A stretch of 64,000 bases of DNA from Staphylococcus equorum (GCF_029531845.1 NZ_JAMBPV010000005.1:124001-188000), one strand, 5' to 3'; positions 18,218 to 28,981 are shown, counted from the stretch's first letter. Numbers and translations are program-made. Notes: a model not told the origin generated them from the sequence alone.

Positions 18218-18480
18218 TGTATCAGCTCCTTATTCACTTCTCATTATACAGTAATTAATACTCAAAAAGTTAATGTGCAACTTTTCTATTTTTCTATAAT
18301 AATATGTATAAAAATATATTTTGAATATTTTATGATTTCTTACTTGTATACCCTATTTAGACTTTTCTACACGCTCACTATAAAGTTATGTTTTATCGTT
18401 TGCATAATGGGCAAAGTCAATGTTAATGACATCATATTATGCTACAATACAAACGTATATAATGTTTACAGGAGGCCCCA

Positions 18481-19092
18481 ATGACTAAGTACATATTTAA
18501 ACCTAGAGATTTCAAAGCATTCACAGTTGATGGTCTTGATGCAAGAATGGAAGCGTTAAATGACCGTGTCCGACCGCAGCTTAATGAATTAGGTGATTAT
18601 TTTGCACAATATTTAGAAACCGTAACCGGTGAGAAATTTTACCCACACGTAGCTAAACACGCGCGTCGAAAAGTTAATCCACCCAAAGATACATGGGTCG
18701 CGTTCGCTACAAATAAACGCGGTTATAAAATGCAGCCACATTTCCAAATAGGTCTGTTTGAAAATCAATTATTTGTCATGTATGGTATCATGCATGAAAC
18801 AAAAGACAAAGCACAACAAATAAAAGCTTTTGAAGACCAATTTGAAACACTTAAAAATTTACCGAATGACTATAGCATTAGTCCTGATCATATGAGCCAA
18901 GAAAAAATTTACATTCATGAAATGTCAGATGAAGACCTAAATAAAGCACTCAATCGTGTTAAAGAAGTTAAAAAAGGTGAGTTCTTTGTAGCCCGTACAT
19001 TGTCACCGAATGCCGAACAATTAGAAAGCGACAAAGTCTTTTTAAACTTCCTTGAAGAAACCTTCGAACAATTACTCAAATTCTATAAATAA
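18481..19092 (+). CDS. yktB: UPF0637/DUF1054 protein YktB
   Basis: A 203-aa soluble protein of the DUF1054 family found across Firmicutes; no function is known. Conserved stretches [19 protein letters not shown] and [12 protein letters not shown] are present. AGGAGGCC lies just before the ATG. Transcribed divergently from suhB; in Bacillus these are the neighbours yktB and yktC. Confidence 0.88.
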   Translation: MTKYIFKPRDFKAFTVDGLDARMEALNDRVRPQLNELGDYFAQYLETVTGEKFYPHVAKHARRKVNPPKDTWVAFATNKRGYKMQPHFQIGLFENQLFVMYGIMHETKDKAQQIKAFEDQFETLKNLPNDYSISPDHMSQEKIYIHEMSDEDLNKALNRVKEVKKGEFFVARTLSPNAEQLESDKVFLNFLEETFEQLLKFYK

Positions 19093-19108
19093 TTCATCGG
19101 AAATATCT

Positions 19109-19152
19109 AAAAAGCAGGCTACTTAAAATGAATTTAAGTAGCCTGTTTTTTC
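19109..19152. terminator. Bidirectional terminator after yktB
   Basis: AAAAAGCAGGCTACTTAAA pairs with TTTAAGTAGCCTGTTTTTT around a 5-base loop; A- and T-runs on both sides. Confidence 0.9.
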
Positions 19153-19194
19153 TATTTTTACTTATTTATCTTTATAAATGATTGCCAGATACAT

Positions 19195-19710
19195 TTAATA
19201 AATGTACGGGTCATCATCTTTTTTTCGTTTCATTTCTGCCTCAGGATCCATGTCTTGCTGCTGGGACTTTTGTTTTTGTTTTTCGTTATTATAAATATTA
19301 TAATTTGGCATCTGATTAAATTGATTACTTTGATTATTGTTATCTTTTTTCACAAATAACATAATACCAACAATAAACCATAGAACCATCGCAATAAAGT
19401 TGCCACCAAACATACCAATAATAGCAGAAACGATAAATAAACATCCTGCTAGTATGCGATTGCCTTTAATCGTAAAGACTGCAATAAAAGCTAAAATTGT
19501 CGAAATAAGTGTAAAGATACCTTGGAATATGATAGAAGCTTTAAATGCTTCTGGCGACATTTCTACACCTTGTTGTTGGTTCATTTCATTAAACACTTCT
19601 TTAAATTCTGGCACGTTGATGAATGCATATACAATTATCGAAAATATTAAGAAAATTAAACTAAGACTATTTGCTATCCATGCTAGAATACGTTCTGGTT
19701 TCCTACTCAT
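19195..19710 (-). CDS. DUF4064-like membrane protein
   Basis: A 171-aa protein with four membrane helices (about 10-30, 60-82, 85-100, 103-123) and a hydrophilic Gln/Asn/Lys-rich C-terminal tail ending in DDDPYIY. The start MSRKPERILAWI and helix pattern are typical of DUF4064. It resembles the membrane half of the next gene upstream (19903-21132), so the two may be old duplicates. GGAGGAAGAG precedes the ATG. Function unknown. Confidence 0.8.
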   Translation of the reverse strand: MSRKPERILAWIANSLSLIFLIFSIIVYAFINVPEFKEVFNEMNQQQGVEMSPEAFKASIIFQGIFTLISTILAFIAVFTIKGNRILAGCLFIVSAIIGMFGGNFIAMVLWFIVGIMLFVKKDNNNQSNQFNQMPNYNIYNNEKQKQKSQQQDMDPEAEMKRKKDDDPYIY

Positions 19711-19815
19711 ACTCTTCCTCCTATAAATTCATTAATTATATCATAGCAAATTTATGAATATTTAAAAATAATCACGACCTATCGCTAAATGATGCTCAGT
19801 TAGAGTGATATAAAT

Positions 19816-19855
19816 AAAAACCCGATTGACTCACATTATGTGAGCAATCGAGTTT
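19816..19855 (-). terminator. auxB terminator
   Basis: Minus strand AAACTCGATTGCTCACA...TGTGAGTCAATCGGGTTTTT: a long stem with a 3-base loop and one mismatch, followed by T-rich DNA. Confidence 0.88.
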
Positions 19856-19902
19856 ATTAGTTGACTACCAAATTGCATTGTTATAAAACAACTCATTTTT
19901 TA

Positions 19903-21132
19903 TTATGATTTGTCTTTTGTTTCAGAATCATTTTGTTCTTTAGATTTTTTTTCTTGTGATTCTTCAACATCTTGTGAAGTAATTTTCTTACGTTCTTCAA
20001 AATTCTTTCTACGCTGATTTGCTGCACTTGGTTGTTGTTTTCTTTTTTCTTTTTCCCGTTTTCTACGTTCTTTTTTCTCTTGTTTAATACGTGTTTTTTC
20101 TTCAGCTTTTTCTTGCTTCAATCTTGCAGCTTCTTCCGCCTCTTCTTGTTTGCGGCGTTGTTCCTCTTCTTGCTCCGCTTGTTTTCTTTGTTGAGCTTCA
20201 TACGCTTCTTGTTTGCGACGTTGTTCTTCTTCCGCAACACGTTGATTTTCTAACTCAGTTTCTTTATCTTGTTGTTCTTGTTGCTCATTCGTTACTGCAT
20301 TTTTATGATCTTGGTCTTCGTTGGCAAGAGGTTCGCCGTCTTCATTATATACATTGCTTACTTGACCAAAATCATCTTCAGTACTTTGACTGTCATCTTT
20401 AACATTATCATGCTTTCTTTGCTTATAATTATATTTTGCTTGTCTAGAAAGTACTTGTGGTTCTTCATCAGATGCATTATTTTCAGTGTTTACTTTTTCT
20501 GCAACTTCAGAGCTATAACCGCCTCTTCTTAATTGATTATCTTTACTTTGTTGTTGTTCTACGTCAGAAGTTTGTTGCTTTTCAATATATTGAGGTGAGT
20601 TAGGTTCCGATTGTTGCTCATAATCTGAATAACGCCCTTGGTGTCCTTCTGCATAATATGCAGGCACTGTTTCTACTTTTTCTTTGCGTGCAAACATCAT
20701 GATTGCCACGATTAAAAATAGAATAGGAATAATTAGCGGTACAAATAGCAACACCAATGGCAACGTCACTATCGTTGCGACTAAGAATAAGAATCCTGAT
20801 AAAATTCTTATATTCATTGAAATTAAGGCTAAAAATGATAGTAGTAAACATACGATGAAATATACTATAATCGCCCACACGCCATTTTGTAGCCATATTA
20901 CAAATTGGATTGTGTTTAATCCGTTATTCGCTAATATTTGTTGAATAAAATCATTGCCATTCAATGAAGTCTCCAAATTTTGTATTGATGCTTCACTACT
21001 AAAAGATACTAGTGCAATAAACATCGTAATAATGGTTAGTAATAATAAGAAAATCCAACTCAACCAACCTAATACTTTTTCTGCTAGTCGACTCACCGAG
21101 CGTCTAACTTGAGTATATTGCTCTCCTGACAT
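19903..21132 (-). CDS. auxB: AuxB-like membrane protein with charged coiled-coil tail
   Basis: A 409-aa protein: four membrane helices in the first 150 residues (DUF4064-like), then about 250 cytoplasmic residues rich in Gln, Glu, Lys and Arg. Residues from about 280 form runs such as EEQRRKQEAYEAQQRK and EEAARLKQEKAEEKTR, a long predicted coiled coil. Directly after potD, this is the position of S. aureus auxB, described with auxA as an auxiliary factor for beta-lactam resistance and lipoteichoic acid stability. The name rests on synteny and architecture. AAGGAG (21143-21148) fixes ATG 21132 over an earlier in-frame start. Confidence 0.7.
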   Translation of the reverse strand: MSGEQYTQVRRSVSRLAEKVLGWLSWIFLLLLTIITMFIALVSFSSEASIQNLETSLNGNDFIQQILANNGLNTIQFVIWLQNGVWAIIVYFIVCLLLSFLALISMNIRILSGFLFLVATIVTLPLVLLFVPLIIPILFLIVAIMMFARKEKVETVPAYYAEGHQGRYSDYEQQSEPNSPQYIEKQQTSDVEQQQSKDNQLRRGGYSSEVAEKVNTENNASDEEPQVLSRQAKYNYKQRKHDNVKDDSQSTEDDFGQVSNVYNEDGEPLANEDQDHKNAVTNEQQEQQDKETELENQRVAEEEQRRKQEAYEAQQRKQAEQEEEQRRKQEEAEEAARLKQEKAEEKTRIKQEKKERRKREKEKRKQQPSAANQRRKNFEERKKITSQDVEESQEKKSKEQNDSETKDKS

Positions 21133-21205
21133 GTCTTTACAACTCCTTATATTGCTTGTCAAACTATTATATCGAATTAACGATAAAATAACTACTAACT
21201 ATGAC

Positions 21206-22279
21206 TTATTTTAGTGACATTTTAAAATTTAAAAATCTTTCATTATATTCACTTAATGTTTCTTTCCCTAGGTCCTTATAAACTTCTAAATTGGCTTGGT
21301 CTTCTTTTGTAGGATAAAACCGTTTATCATTTTTTATATTTGCAGGCAAGTGTACTCTTGCTGCTTTATTAGGCGTCGCATAACCGACCCATTCTGTATT
21401 TTGTTTACTATGCTCTGCATCTAATAAAAAGTTCATGAACTTATAGGCACCTGCTTTATTTTGTGCTGTTTTAGGTATAACCATATTATCAAACCACAAA
21501 TTTGAACCTTCTTTAGGAACTACATAATCAAATTCTTCATTTTCTTGTACAATGGGAGCTGCAACACCGCTCCATACCACTGCAACATTTGCTTCATGCT
21601 GTTCTAACATCATTGTAATTTCATCACCTACCACGCCTTTAACATTAGGGCCTAAGCGAGTTAAATCTTTCTCAGCGTCTGCTAAATGTGGAGAATGCGT
21701 ATCATTTAAACTATAGCCTAATTTATTTAAAGCTACACCTATCATTTCTCTCGCGCCATCTACTAATAATATATTATCTTTATATTTCGCTTTATAAAGC
21801 TGATTCCATGAATCAAAGTTATCATTTGGGTATACATTTTTATTATAAACAATACCTACAGTACCAAAAAAATAAGGTATTGAATATGTATTCTCTTTAT
21901 CAAACGGCATATCAAGGTAATCTGAATCAAGATTCTTCATATTAGGCAGTTTCTCATGATTTAAGGGTAATAACAATTGTTCTCTTTTTAATTTTTGCAC
22001 CGTATAATCACTCGGAAAAGCAATATCATAATGAGTTCCACCATTTTTTATTTTGGCTTCCATCGCTTCATTTGAATCAAATGTTTCATAAACGACTTCA
22101 ATCCCTGTTTCTTTTTGGAATTTTTTTATTAAACTTGGATCAATATACTCTCCCCAATTATAAACATAAATTTTTTCACCATTGCCAGAATGATGCTTTG
22201 AAGTGAATTTTTGACTTATAAATAAACATATAAAACCAATGACGATAGAAATTATAATTAACTGTAAAAAACCTTTCAT
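21206..22279 (-). CDS. potD: Spermidine/putrescine-binding protein PotD
   Basis: A 357-aa extracellular solute-binding protein of the polyamine ABC importer. Hydrophobic N-terminus (about 4-23) followed by YVYNWGEYIDPSLIKKFQKE, the usual PotD/PotF start. No convincing lipobox Cys is present, so it is probably held by an uncleaved anchor. Ligand-pocket motifs such as DYTVQKL and WSGVAAPI are seen. Its ATG overlaps the last base of potC; last gene of the potRABCD unit. Confidence 0.93.
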   Translation of the reverse strand: MKGFLQLIIISIVIGFICLFISQKFTSKHHSGNGEKIYVYNWGEYIDPSLIKKFQKETGIEVVYETFDSNEAMEAKIKNGGTHYDIAFPSDYTVQKLKREQLLLPLNHEKLPNMKNLDSDYLDMPFDKENTYSIPYFFGTVGIVYNKNVYPNDNFDSWNQLYKAKYKDNILLVDGAREMIGVALNKLGYSLNDTHSPHLADAEKDLTRLGPNVKGVVGDEITMMLEQHEANVAVVWSGVAAPIVQENEEFDYVVPKEGSNLWFDNMVIPKTAQNKAGAYKFMNFLLDAEHSKQNTEWVGYATPNKAARVHLPANIKNDKRFYPTKEDQANLEVYKDLGKETLSEYNERFLNFKMSLK

Positions 22280-23097
22280 TATAATATACCCCGTTTCACT
22301 GGTTTTTTATGCTTAAGCATATTTTTAACTAAATAATATCCAAGTATGCCTAGCATAATTCCGACAAATAAAATGGTTGATATTGCATTAATTTCCATAC
22401 TAATACCTTTTCTTGCCATCGTATAAACTTCCACGGAAAGCACACTAAATCCATTACCAGTAACGAAGAAACTGACAGTAAAATCATCTAAAGAATAGGT
22501 CAACGCCATAAAAAAACCGCCGATAATTGCTGGCATTAAATGAGGCAACATAACCTTATTCAGAACTTGAAACTCCGTGGCACCTAAATCACGAGCCGCG
22601 TTTAACGTATGGTTATTCATTTCATATAGTTTAGGTAACACAATAATTACAACAATAGGAATACAAAAAGCAATGTGTGAAATGAGTACCGTTGCCAACC
22701 CAAGACCTATACCAGTAAAATGCCCAATAACTGTAAACATAATTAAAAATGAAGCACCAATAACAACATCAGAAGATACCATTAAAACATTATTTAATGT
22801 AAGGATAGAAACTTTCAACTTTTTGTTTTTTAAATGATATAACCCAATCGCACCTAATGTTCCTATCACAGTAGCAAATGCAGCGGCTAATAATGCTACA
22901 CCGATCGTATTAAAAATAACAGACATTAATCGATCATTGTTGAATAAGGATTGATAATGTTCCAAAGTAAACCCATCAAAATGAATCATATTACCAGCAG
23001 CATTAAATGAATAAACCATTAAAAATAATATTGGAGTATATAAAATAACGATTAATATACCGATATAGAGTTTGCCATACCATTTCATATGATTCAC
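22279..23097 (-). CDS. potC: Polyamine ABC transporter permease PotC
   Basis: A 272-aa inner permease with six membrane helices. The cytoplasmic EAA loop that docks to PotA is visible as NAARDLGATEFQVLNKVMLP (about 168-187). Overlaps potB by 4 bases and potD by 1 base, so translation is coupled. Confidence 0.93.
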   Translation of the reverse strand: MNHMKWYGKLYIGILIVILYTPILFLMVYSFNAAGNMIHFDGFTLEHYQSLFNNDRLMSVIFNTIGVALLAAAFATVIGTLGAIGLYHLKNKKLKVSILTLNNVLMVSSDVVIGASFLIMFTVIGHFTGIGLGLATVLISHIAFCIPIVVIIVLPKLYEMNNHTLNAARDLGATEFQVLNKVMLPHLMPAIIGGFFMALTYSLDDFTVSFFVTGNGFSVLSVEVYTMARKGISMEINAISTILFVGIMLGILGYYLVKNMLKHKKPVKRGIL

Positions 23098-23897
23098 CTT
23101 TTCCCGTTCGTAGCTTTAGTATTTGTAATAATTAGAACCAGCGCCATAAATACGATTAAAAACAACGCAATGGTAGAGCCCATTCCATAGTTTTGTATCA
23201 CTAAGAATTGTTCTTCTATCGCCGTCCCAATATTAATCACTTTATTTCCCGTAATAAGTCTCGTAATCATAAAAAGCGACAATGCCGGTATAAAAGTGAC
23301 TTGAATTCCAGTCAATACACCTTGCTTTGTGAGTGGCACAATAATTTTTCTGAAGGTTGTTAGCGGGCTCGCGCCTAAATCACTTGAAGCTTGCAAAATA
23401 TTTTCAGGAATATCCTTCATACTATTGAAAATAGGTAAAATCATAAATGGAATGTAAATATAACTTGCTACTATTAAAAAAGCAGGAACAGTAAATAACA
23501 ATTCCATTTTAGGCAAATGTAAAAAATTCAATATTTGATTGATAATACCATCATGACTGAATATGCCTATAAATGCATAGGTCTTCAGTAGTAAATTAAT
23601 CCAGGTTGGTACAATTAGTATAAGTAACCAAATATTTTGATGTTTAGATGAACTTATAAAGTATGCAGCTGGATAGCTTATAAGTAGCGTCATACATGTA
23701 ATAACAGCAGCAAAACATACAGAGTCCCAAATCATTGTGAAATATTTCAGTGAAATCATCTGTTTATAATTATCCAGTCCAAAATGTCCTTGCATATCAA
23801 TGAGCGAGAAGTAGACAAGAAGAACCACAGGAACAACGATAAATAAAATCATCCACAATATATAGGGTATAAATAGAAATGTATTAATCTTGCGCAT
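23094..23897 (-). CDS. potB: Polyamine ABC transporter permease PotB
   Basis: A 267-aa permease with six membrane helices; EAA loop [20 protein letters not shown] (about 168-187). It pairs with PotC to form the membrane channel. The start ATG lies 14 bases inside the end of potA. Confidence 0.92.
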   Translation of the reverse strand: MRKINTFLFIPYILWMILFIVVPVVLLVYFSLIDMQGHFGLDNYKQMISLKYFTMIWDSVCFAAVITCMTLLISYPAAYFISSSKHQNIWLLILIVPTWINLLLKTYAFIGIFSHDGIINQILNFLHLPKMELLFTVPAFLIVASYIYIPFMILPIFNSMKDIPENILQASSDLGASPLTTFRKIIVPLTKQGVLTGIQVTFIPALSLFMITRLITGNKVINIGTAIEEQFLVIQNYGMGSTIALFLIVFMALVLIITNTKATNGKR

Positions 23898-24984
23898 GAT
23901 CTATTTCCTCATAACTTTCAATACGCTTATCAAATTCAGCTTCACTTTCACCTGGAACCATAATATGAATTGCCTCTGGTTCAAAGTATAAGCCAACTTT
24001 ACTATTAACTTCTGCTTTTTTAGTTGAGTGAATCAGCCATTCATAACCTTTATTATCAATGCAATTGATTTCATAATGTACACCTCTGAAAAGCATAGAA
24101 GCAACTATCACTTCAAATAATCCTTGCTCAGGTTGAATCAAGGATATATCTTCTGGCCTAATCACTACTTCTACTTGTTGTTGTGGTGCAATACCCATAT
24201 CGACACATTCTAAATCTTGACCATAGATGTTCACCACATGATCCTTTATCATTGTGCCTACTATAATATTTGATTCTCCAATAAAATCAGCAACAAAACG
24301 ATTTACTGGTTCGTCATATATATCAGTGGGTGTTCCAAATTGTTGTATTTTACCATTTTTCATTACAAATATATAATCACTCAGCGCTAAAGCTTCTTCT
24401 TGATCATGCGTAACAAAAATAAATGTTATACCTAATCTAGACTGTATTTCCCTTAATTCATATTGCATTTGAGTTCTTAATTTTAAATCCAGTGCTGATA
24501 AAGACTCATCTAATAGTAATATATCTGGTTCATTTACAATCGCACGTGCAATTGCAATACGCTGTCTTTGTCCCCCACTCATGCCTTCAATTGTTCTATC
24601 TTCGTAGCCAGTGAGTTTAACAAGTTTTAATGCTTCTTGTACTTTTTTATTAATGGTGCTCTTATTCATTTTCTTTAGTTTTAATCCGAAAGCAATATTA
24701 TCATACACATTTAAATGAGGAAATAATGCATAATCTTGAAATACTGTATTCACCTTGCGTTTATTTGCTGGTATATGATTAATTGACTGGCTTTGATATA
24801 TAATATCGCCCTCATCGGCTTGTTCAAACCCGGCGATAAGTTTTAAAATTGTTGTTTTACCGCAACCAGAAGGTCCGAGTAATGTATAAAAATGACCTGA
24901 CTCAATATCTATATTCATTTTGTCTAATATTGGTATATCATCATAAGCTTTACTCACTGCGTTAAAAGATAATAACGGCTTCAT
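23884..24984 (-). CDS. potA: Polyamine ABC transporter ATPase PotA
   Basis: A 366-aa ATPase energising polyamine uptake. Walker [10 protein letters not shown] (about 37), Q-loop, signature [13 protein letters not shown] (about 134), Walker [12 protein letters not shown] and H-loop THD. The C-terminal third is the TOBE/OB regulatory domain (about 235-366). GGAGGAAGAG precedes the ATG, 12 bases after the potR stop. Confidence 0.95.
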   Translation of the reverse strand: MKPLLSFNAVSKAYDDIPILDKMNIDIESGHFYTLLGPSGCGKTTILKLIAGFEQADEGDIIYQSQSINHIPANKRKVNTVFQDYALFPHLNVYDNIAFGLKLKKMNKSTINKKVQEALKLVKLTGYEDRTIEGMSGGQRQRIAIARAIVNEPDILLLDESLSALDLKLRTQMQYELREIQSRLGITFIFVTHDQEEALALSDYIFVMKNGKIQQFGTPTDIYDEPVNRFVADFIGESNIIVGTMIKDHVVNIYGQDLECVDMGIAPQQQVEVVIRPEDISLIQPEQGLFEVIVASMLFRGVHYEINCIDNKGYEWLIHSTKKAEVNSKVGLYFEPEAIHIMVPGESEAEFDKRIESYEEIDHAQD

Positions 24985-24996
24985 TTGCTCTTCCTC

Positions 24997-25529
24997 CTAT
25001 AAATATGATGCGGTCGCAACAATCATAACTCGAGTTTCATTTGGCGTAGGATTAATTAATTTATGTTCTTGCTTGGCTTTAAAATAAAGCGCATCTCCTA
25101 TTTCGGCATGAAACATGTTATCACCTAACATTAAGGTAACTTCACCCGCTAAACAATATATAAATGTGTCCGAATCTGAGGGTTCAAAATTTTTATATGA
25201 AGTATTTCCATTTAATGTAATTATAAGTGGTTCCATTTCAAATTCATTAGATTGTGAAACTGGCCATTGAAGTATATAACCTTTGTCATATTCATCATAA
25301 GTAACTTGTGTTGCCTTTTTATATAACACTTTCGCTTCCTCAGGTTCTTTGAAAAAATCACTTGCACCTAAGACCTCTACAATATTTAAAAATGTTTCCA
25401 TACTTGGTGAAGCATATTGATTCTCTATTTGAGAAATATAGCCTTTTGATAAATCTGTACGTGCAGCTAAATCTTCTTGAGTAAGTTTTTAATTTGTCTA
25501 AGCGTTTTAATCTTCTTACCTATATCCAT
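24997..25529 (-). pseudogene. potR: potR: XRE-cupin polyamine regulator, frameshifted
   Basis: The gene starts at ATG 25529 with AGGA before it (MDIGKKIKTLRQIKN...) but stops after 20 codons at 25467. The continuation LTQEDLAARTDLSKGYISQ lies in another frame and leads into 134 residues ending in a cupin domain (DTFIYCLAGEVTLML, then EHKLINPT). Adding one A to the A5 run at 25486-25490 (T on the plus strand) restores a 177-aa protein with an N-terminal XRE helix-turn-helix and C-terminal cupin, the usual PotR layout. Loss of the DNA-binding domain should leave no repressor. It could be a true mutation or a homopolymer reading error. Confidence 0.82.
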
Positions 25530-25693
25530 GATAATATCCTTTATGTAAATTAACTTTATGCGATTATGCGTTACGTTATGAAGTACACTACAATAAATTT
25601 CTGCAAAATAAAAAGCTATACACTGTTTACTTTTATAAAACATTTTGTTTAATGCTTAATAAAAATATCAGAATATAGCTTATATGACAATAG

Positions 25694-25972
25694 TTATTTT
25701 TTAGTTGCACTAAAAAACTTTTGACTGTTGTCAGTTTGAACTGTTTTAACAGCTTGGTAACTATTATATCCACTGCTTTTTTCGAATTCTTTAAAAATTT
25801 GTTTTTCTTCTGCTTTCCCAGGAACAATTGTTTTGAACTGTCTGTAGCGATCTACTAATAATTTACCTTCTACTTCTGATTCATAAAAAGATTCCACAGC
25901 ATTGAAAAAAGATACGACTTGCATCATTTCATCATTTGACCAATCAAGGTCAATCGGGTATTGATACTCCAT
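25694..25972 (-). CDS. yktA: UPF0223 protein YktA
   Basis: A 92-aa soluble protein; MEYQYPIDLDWSNDEMMQVV is the conserved UPF0223 start and the family length is about 90. Function unknown. AAGGAGG lies upstream. It sits between the pdh operon and potR on the same strand, separated from lpd by a terminator. Confidence 0.87.
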   Translation of the reverse strand: MEYQYPIDLDWSNDEMMQVVSFFNAVESFYESEVEGKLLVDRYRQFKTIVPGKAEEKQIFKEFEKSSGYNSYQAVKTVQTDNSQKFFSATKK

Positions 25973-26043
25973 ATAAACATGTATCCTCCTTCTTTATTGA
26001 ATACTTATAATTTATAAATCACCTTGATATTACATTTTAAAAT

Positions 26044-26093
26044 AAAAAGGGCCGGGACAGAAATCAAATTTTGATTTCGTATTCCCGCCCCCA
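26044..26093 (-). terminator. pdhD terminator (staphylococcal GGGACAGAAATC-type hairpin)
   Basis: Minus strand GGGGGCGGGAATACGAAATC...GATTTCTGTCCCGGCCCTTTTT. The stem is long with an ATTTTG turn. The GGGACAGAA / ATTCCCG pattern is a hairpin type repeated in staphylococcal gaps; a relative is at 45444-45508. Confidence 0.82.
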
Positions 26094-26127
26094 TAAGGCA
26101 TTCTTTATTTCTGTTACAACAATGAAA

Positions 26128-27534
26128 TTACATTGTGTGAACAGGTAAACCTATAGCTTTTTCAGCAGCTTCCATAGACATTTCACCTAATGTTGGGTGA
26201 GCATGTACAGTTAATGCTAAATCTTCAGCATTCATACCAGCTTCGATTGCTAAACCTAGCTCAGAAATAATATCAGAAGCGCCAGTACCAACTACTTGAG
26301 CACCTACTAATGTATTATCTTCTTTAAGCGTAATAAGTTTAACAAAACCAGTAGTGTCATCTAATGATAACGCACGGCCGTTAGCTGCATAAGGGAATTT
26401 AGAAGCAGTGATTTTTAATCCTTCTTCTTTAGCTTGAGCTTCTGTATAACCTACTTGAGCAAGTTCTGGCTCAGTGAAACATACAGCAGGCATACCGATG
26501 TAATCTACTTCTGATGCTTCACCAGAGATTACTTCAGCTGCAACTTTAGCTTCATAGCTTGCTTTATGCGCAAGTGGTAAACCAGGAACGATATCACCAA
26601 TTGCGAAGATGTTTTCAATTGAAGTACGGCTTTGTTTGTCTACTTCGATTAATCCACGCTCTGCAAATTTAAGGCCTAATTCTTCTAAGCCTAATTCATC
26701 AGTGTTAGGACGACGACCTACAGTAACTAATACATAATCAGCATCGATTGTTTGTTCTTCGCCTTTTACTTCGTAAGTTACTTTAACGCCGTTTTCAGTT
26801 TCTTCAGCAGATTTAGCCATAGCTTCAGTTACAATGTCAACGCCTTTTTCTTTCATACCTTTTTTAACAGGTTGCGTCATTTGTTTTTCAAAACCGCCTA
26901 AGATATCTTTAGCGCCTTCTAAAATAGTAACTTCAGAACCAAAGTTTGCAAAAGCAGTTCCAAGTTCAGAACCAATATAACCGCCACCAACAACTACTAA
27001 CTTACCAGGAACTTCTTGTAAATTTAGAGCGCCAGATGAATCAATTACACGATTTCCAAACTCAAAGTTAGGGATTTCAATTGGTCTTGAACCAGTTGCA
27101 ATAATCGCGTTTTTAAAGTTATATGTTTGAGCACTTTTCTCATCCATAACACGTAAGCTATTGTTATCAACAAAGTAAGCTTCGCCTTTAACGATTTCTA
27201 CTTTATTACCTTTTAACAATCCTTCAACGCCACCAGTTAATTTGTCAACTACTGATTGTTTGAATTCTTGAACTTTATTAAAATTAAGTGAAACACTTTC
27301 AGCAATAACACCTAAATTTTCTGAGTTCTTAGTTTCGTCATAACGGTGTGAAGCGTGTAACAATGCTTTAGAAGGAATACAACCAACGTTAAGACATACG
27401 CCACCTAATGTGCCCTTTTCAACGATTGTTACTTTTTGGCCTAACTGTGCTGCACGAATTGCTGCAACATAGCCTCCTGGTCCTGCTCCGATTACAATAG
27501 TGTCTGTTTCAATTGGGAAATCTCCAACTACCAT
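26128..27534 (-). CDS. pdhD: Dihydrolipoamide dehydrogenase (PDH E3)
   Basis: A 468-aa FAD enzyme that re-oxidises the E2 lipoyl groups and makes NADH. FAD site [17 protein letters not shown] (about 16), redox disulfide [13 protein letters not shown] (about 44), NAD site [13 protein letters not shown] (about 180), and catalytic His in HAHPTLGE near the C-terminus. Last gene of pdhABCD, 3 bases after pdhC. It may also serve other 2-oxoacid dehydrogenases. Confidence 0.97.
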   Translation of the reverse strand: MVVGDFPIETDTIVIGAGPGGYVAAIRAAQLGQKVTIVEKGTLGGVCLNVGCIPSKALLHASHRYDETKNSENLGVIAESVSLNFNKVQEFKQSVVDKLTGGVEGLLKGNKVEIVKGEAYFVDNNSLRVMDEKSAQTYNFKNAIIATGSRPIEIPNFEFGNRVIDSSGALNLQEVPGKLVVVGGGYIGSELGTAFANFGSEVTILEGAKDILGGFEKQMTQPVKKGMKEKGVDIVTEAMAKSAEETENGVKVTYEVKGEEQTIDADYVLVTVGRRPNTDELGLEELGLKFAERGLIEVDKQSRTSIENIFAIGDIVPGLPLAHKASYEAKVAAEVISGEASEVDYIGMPAVCFTEPELAQVGYTEAQAKEEGLKITASKFPYAANGRALSLDDTTGFVKLITLKEDNTLVGAQVVGTGASDIISELGLAIEAGMNAEDLALTVHAHPTLGEMSMEAAEKAIGLPVHTM

Positions 27535-27537
27535 ATT

Positions 27538-28833
27538 TTACCCCTCCATTAATAATAATTCTGGATTATTCAATAAACGTTTGATATGATTCATAGCATT
27601 TTGTCCAGTAGCACCATCAATTTGTCTGTGGTCAAAGCTTAATGATAATGATAATACTGGCGCAGCTACTATTTCTCCATCTTTAACAATTGGTTTTTGT
27701 GCAATACGGCCAATGCCTAAGATAGCTACTTCTGGGTGATTGATTACTGGAGTGAACCATTGTCCACCAGCTGAACCGATATTACTAATTGTACATGTAG
27801 CATGTTTCATTTCATCTGCTGCTAATTTTCCGTCACGTGCTTTAACAGCAAGTTCGTTAATTTCGTCTGAGATGCTGAACATTGATTTACGGTCTGCGTG
27901 TTTAACAACAGGAACTAATAGTCCTCTGTCAGTATCAGCAGCAATACCAATGTTCCAGTAATGTTTGTGTACGATTTCGCCAGCATCTTCGTTAAATGAA
28001 GTGTTAAGCGCTGGATATTTTTTAAGTGCAGAAACAAGTGCCTTAACAACATAAGGTAAGAAAGTTAATTTAGTACCTTGCTCAGCTGCAACTTCTTTGA
28101 ATTTTTTACGGTGATCCCATAATTCTTGAACATCAATTTCATCCATTAATGTTACGTGAGGTGCAGTTTGTTTTGAGTTAACCATTGCTTTAGCAATTGC
28201 TTTACGCATTGCAGGTATTTTCTCAGTTGTTTCTGGGAATTCGCCTTCTGTAGAAACTGATGCTGATTGTGCTGCACTAGAAGTTTCTTCAGTTGCTGTA
28301 GCTGCACTGTCATTTGAAGCTGCTTCTCCGCCACCATTTAAGTATGCGTCCACATCTTCTTTAGTAGTACGGCCATTTTTACCTGAACCTGAAACAGCTT
28401 TAATGTTAACGCCATTATCACGAGCATATTTACGTACTGAAGGCATCGCTTTAACACGTTTGCTTTCATCTACTTCTTCGTCTTTAGATGCCTGTGCTGG
28501 TGCTTCTTCTTTAGTGCTTTCTTCTGCAGGTGCTTCTGTTTCTTCACTTGCTGAATCATCACTTTCACTACCTTTGAATTGCATTTCTTCTGCGTCTGGT
28601 GAGTCGATTTTTACGATTGTATCACCAACAATTGCAACAGTACCTTCATCTACTAGTACTTCTTCAATAGTACCTGAAACAGGTGATGGAATTTCAACAA
28701 CTGATTTATCATTTTGTACCTCAGCTAAAATATCGTCCTCTTCAATTGTATCTCCAGCTTTAATAAACCATTTTACAATTTCACCTTCGTGGATACCTTC
28801 ACCAATGTCGGGTAATTTAAATTCAAATGCCAC
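27538..28833 (-). CDS. pdhC: Dihydrolipoamide acetyltransferase (PDH E2)
   Basis: A 431-aa core subunit: one lipoyl domain (about 2-78, lipoylated Lys in [12 protein letters not shown]), an acidic Ala/Glu/Ser linker (about 85-120), peripheral subunit-binding domain (about 127-165, [14 protein letters not shown]), a second Ala/Ser/Thr linker and the catalytic domain (about 200-431) with [10 protein letters not shown]. Moves acetyl groups from E1 to CoA. Separated from pdhB by 148 bases holding a stem-loop. Confidence 0.96.
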   Translation of the reverse strand: MAFEFKLPDIGEGIHEGEIVKWFIKAGDTIEEDDILAEVQNDKSVVEIPSPVSGTIEEVLVDEGTVAIVGDTIVKIDSPDAEEMQFKGSESDDSASEETEAPAEESTKEEAPAQASKDEEVDESKRVKAMPSVRKYARDNGVNIKAVSGSGKNGRTTKEDVDAYLNGGGEAASNDSAATATEETSSAAQSASVSTEGEFPETTEKIPAMRKAIAKAMVNSKQTAPHVTLMDEIDVQELWDHRKKFKEVAAEQGTKLTFLPYVVKALVSALKKYPALNTSFNEDAGEIVHKHYWNIGIAADTDRGLLVPVVKHADRKSMFSISDEINELAVKARDGKLAADEMKHATCTISNIGSAGGQWFTPVINHPEVAILGIGRIAQKPIVKDGEIVAAPVLSLSLSFDHRQIDGATGQNAMNHIKRLLNNPELLLMEG

Positions 28834-28927
28834 GTTATTATCCTCCTAAAAATTCATATTAAGTCAAAAATTAGAAATTGAGCGAGGGACAATTAAGTCA
28901 CTATCTCATGCTGTAAATATAAATTTG

Positions 28928-28972
28928 AATGAAGTAGGTGTATCAACTAAACAGATATCATCCTACCTCATT
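28928..28972 (-). other. Stem-loop in the pdhB-pdhC gap
   Basis: Minus strand AATGAGGTAGG and CCTACTTCATT form 11 pairs (one G-U) around a 23-base loop, directly after pdhB. The exit has only a weak T-tract, so it is more likely a processing or partial-termination element that adjusts E2-E3 relative to E1 than a full terminator. Confidence 0.5.
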
Positions 28973-28981
28973 AAATATATA

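Noticed and set aside
18275..18484. 69-codon hydrophobic frame before yktB
   Set aside because: Covers the promoter region and overlaps the yktB start; composition typical of random A+T-rich DNA.
19979..20410. Plus-strand open frames rich in Phe/Leu opposite auxB
   Set aside because: Mirror of the Gln/Lys/Glu-rich coiled-coil codons; no ribosome sites.
25401..25401. METFLNIVEVLG as a genuine start for a cupin-only protein
   Set aside because: No ribosome site before it and the residues are internal to PotR homologues; frameshift of a longer gene explains it better.
28403..28849. 148-codon Ser-rich frame opposite pdhC
   Set aside because: Shadow of the Ala/Glu linker and lipoyl domain of E2; no start signals.
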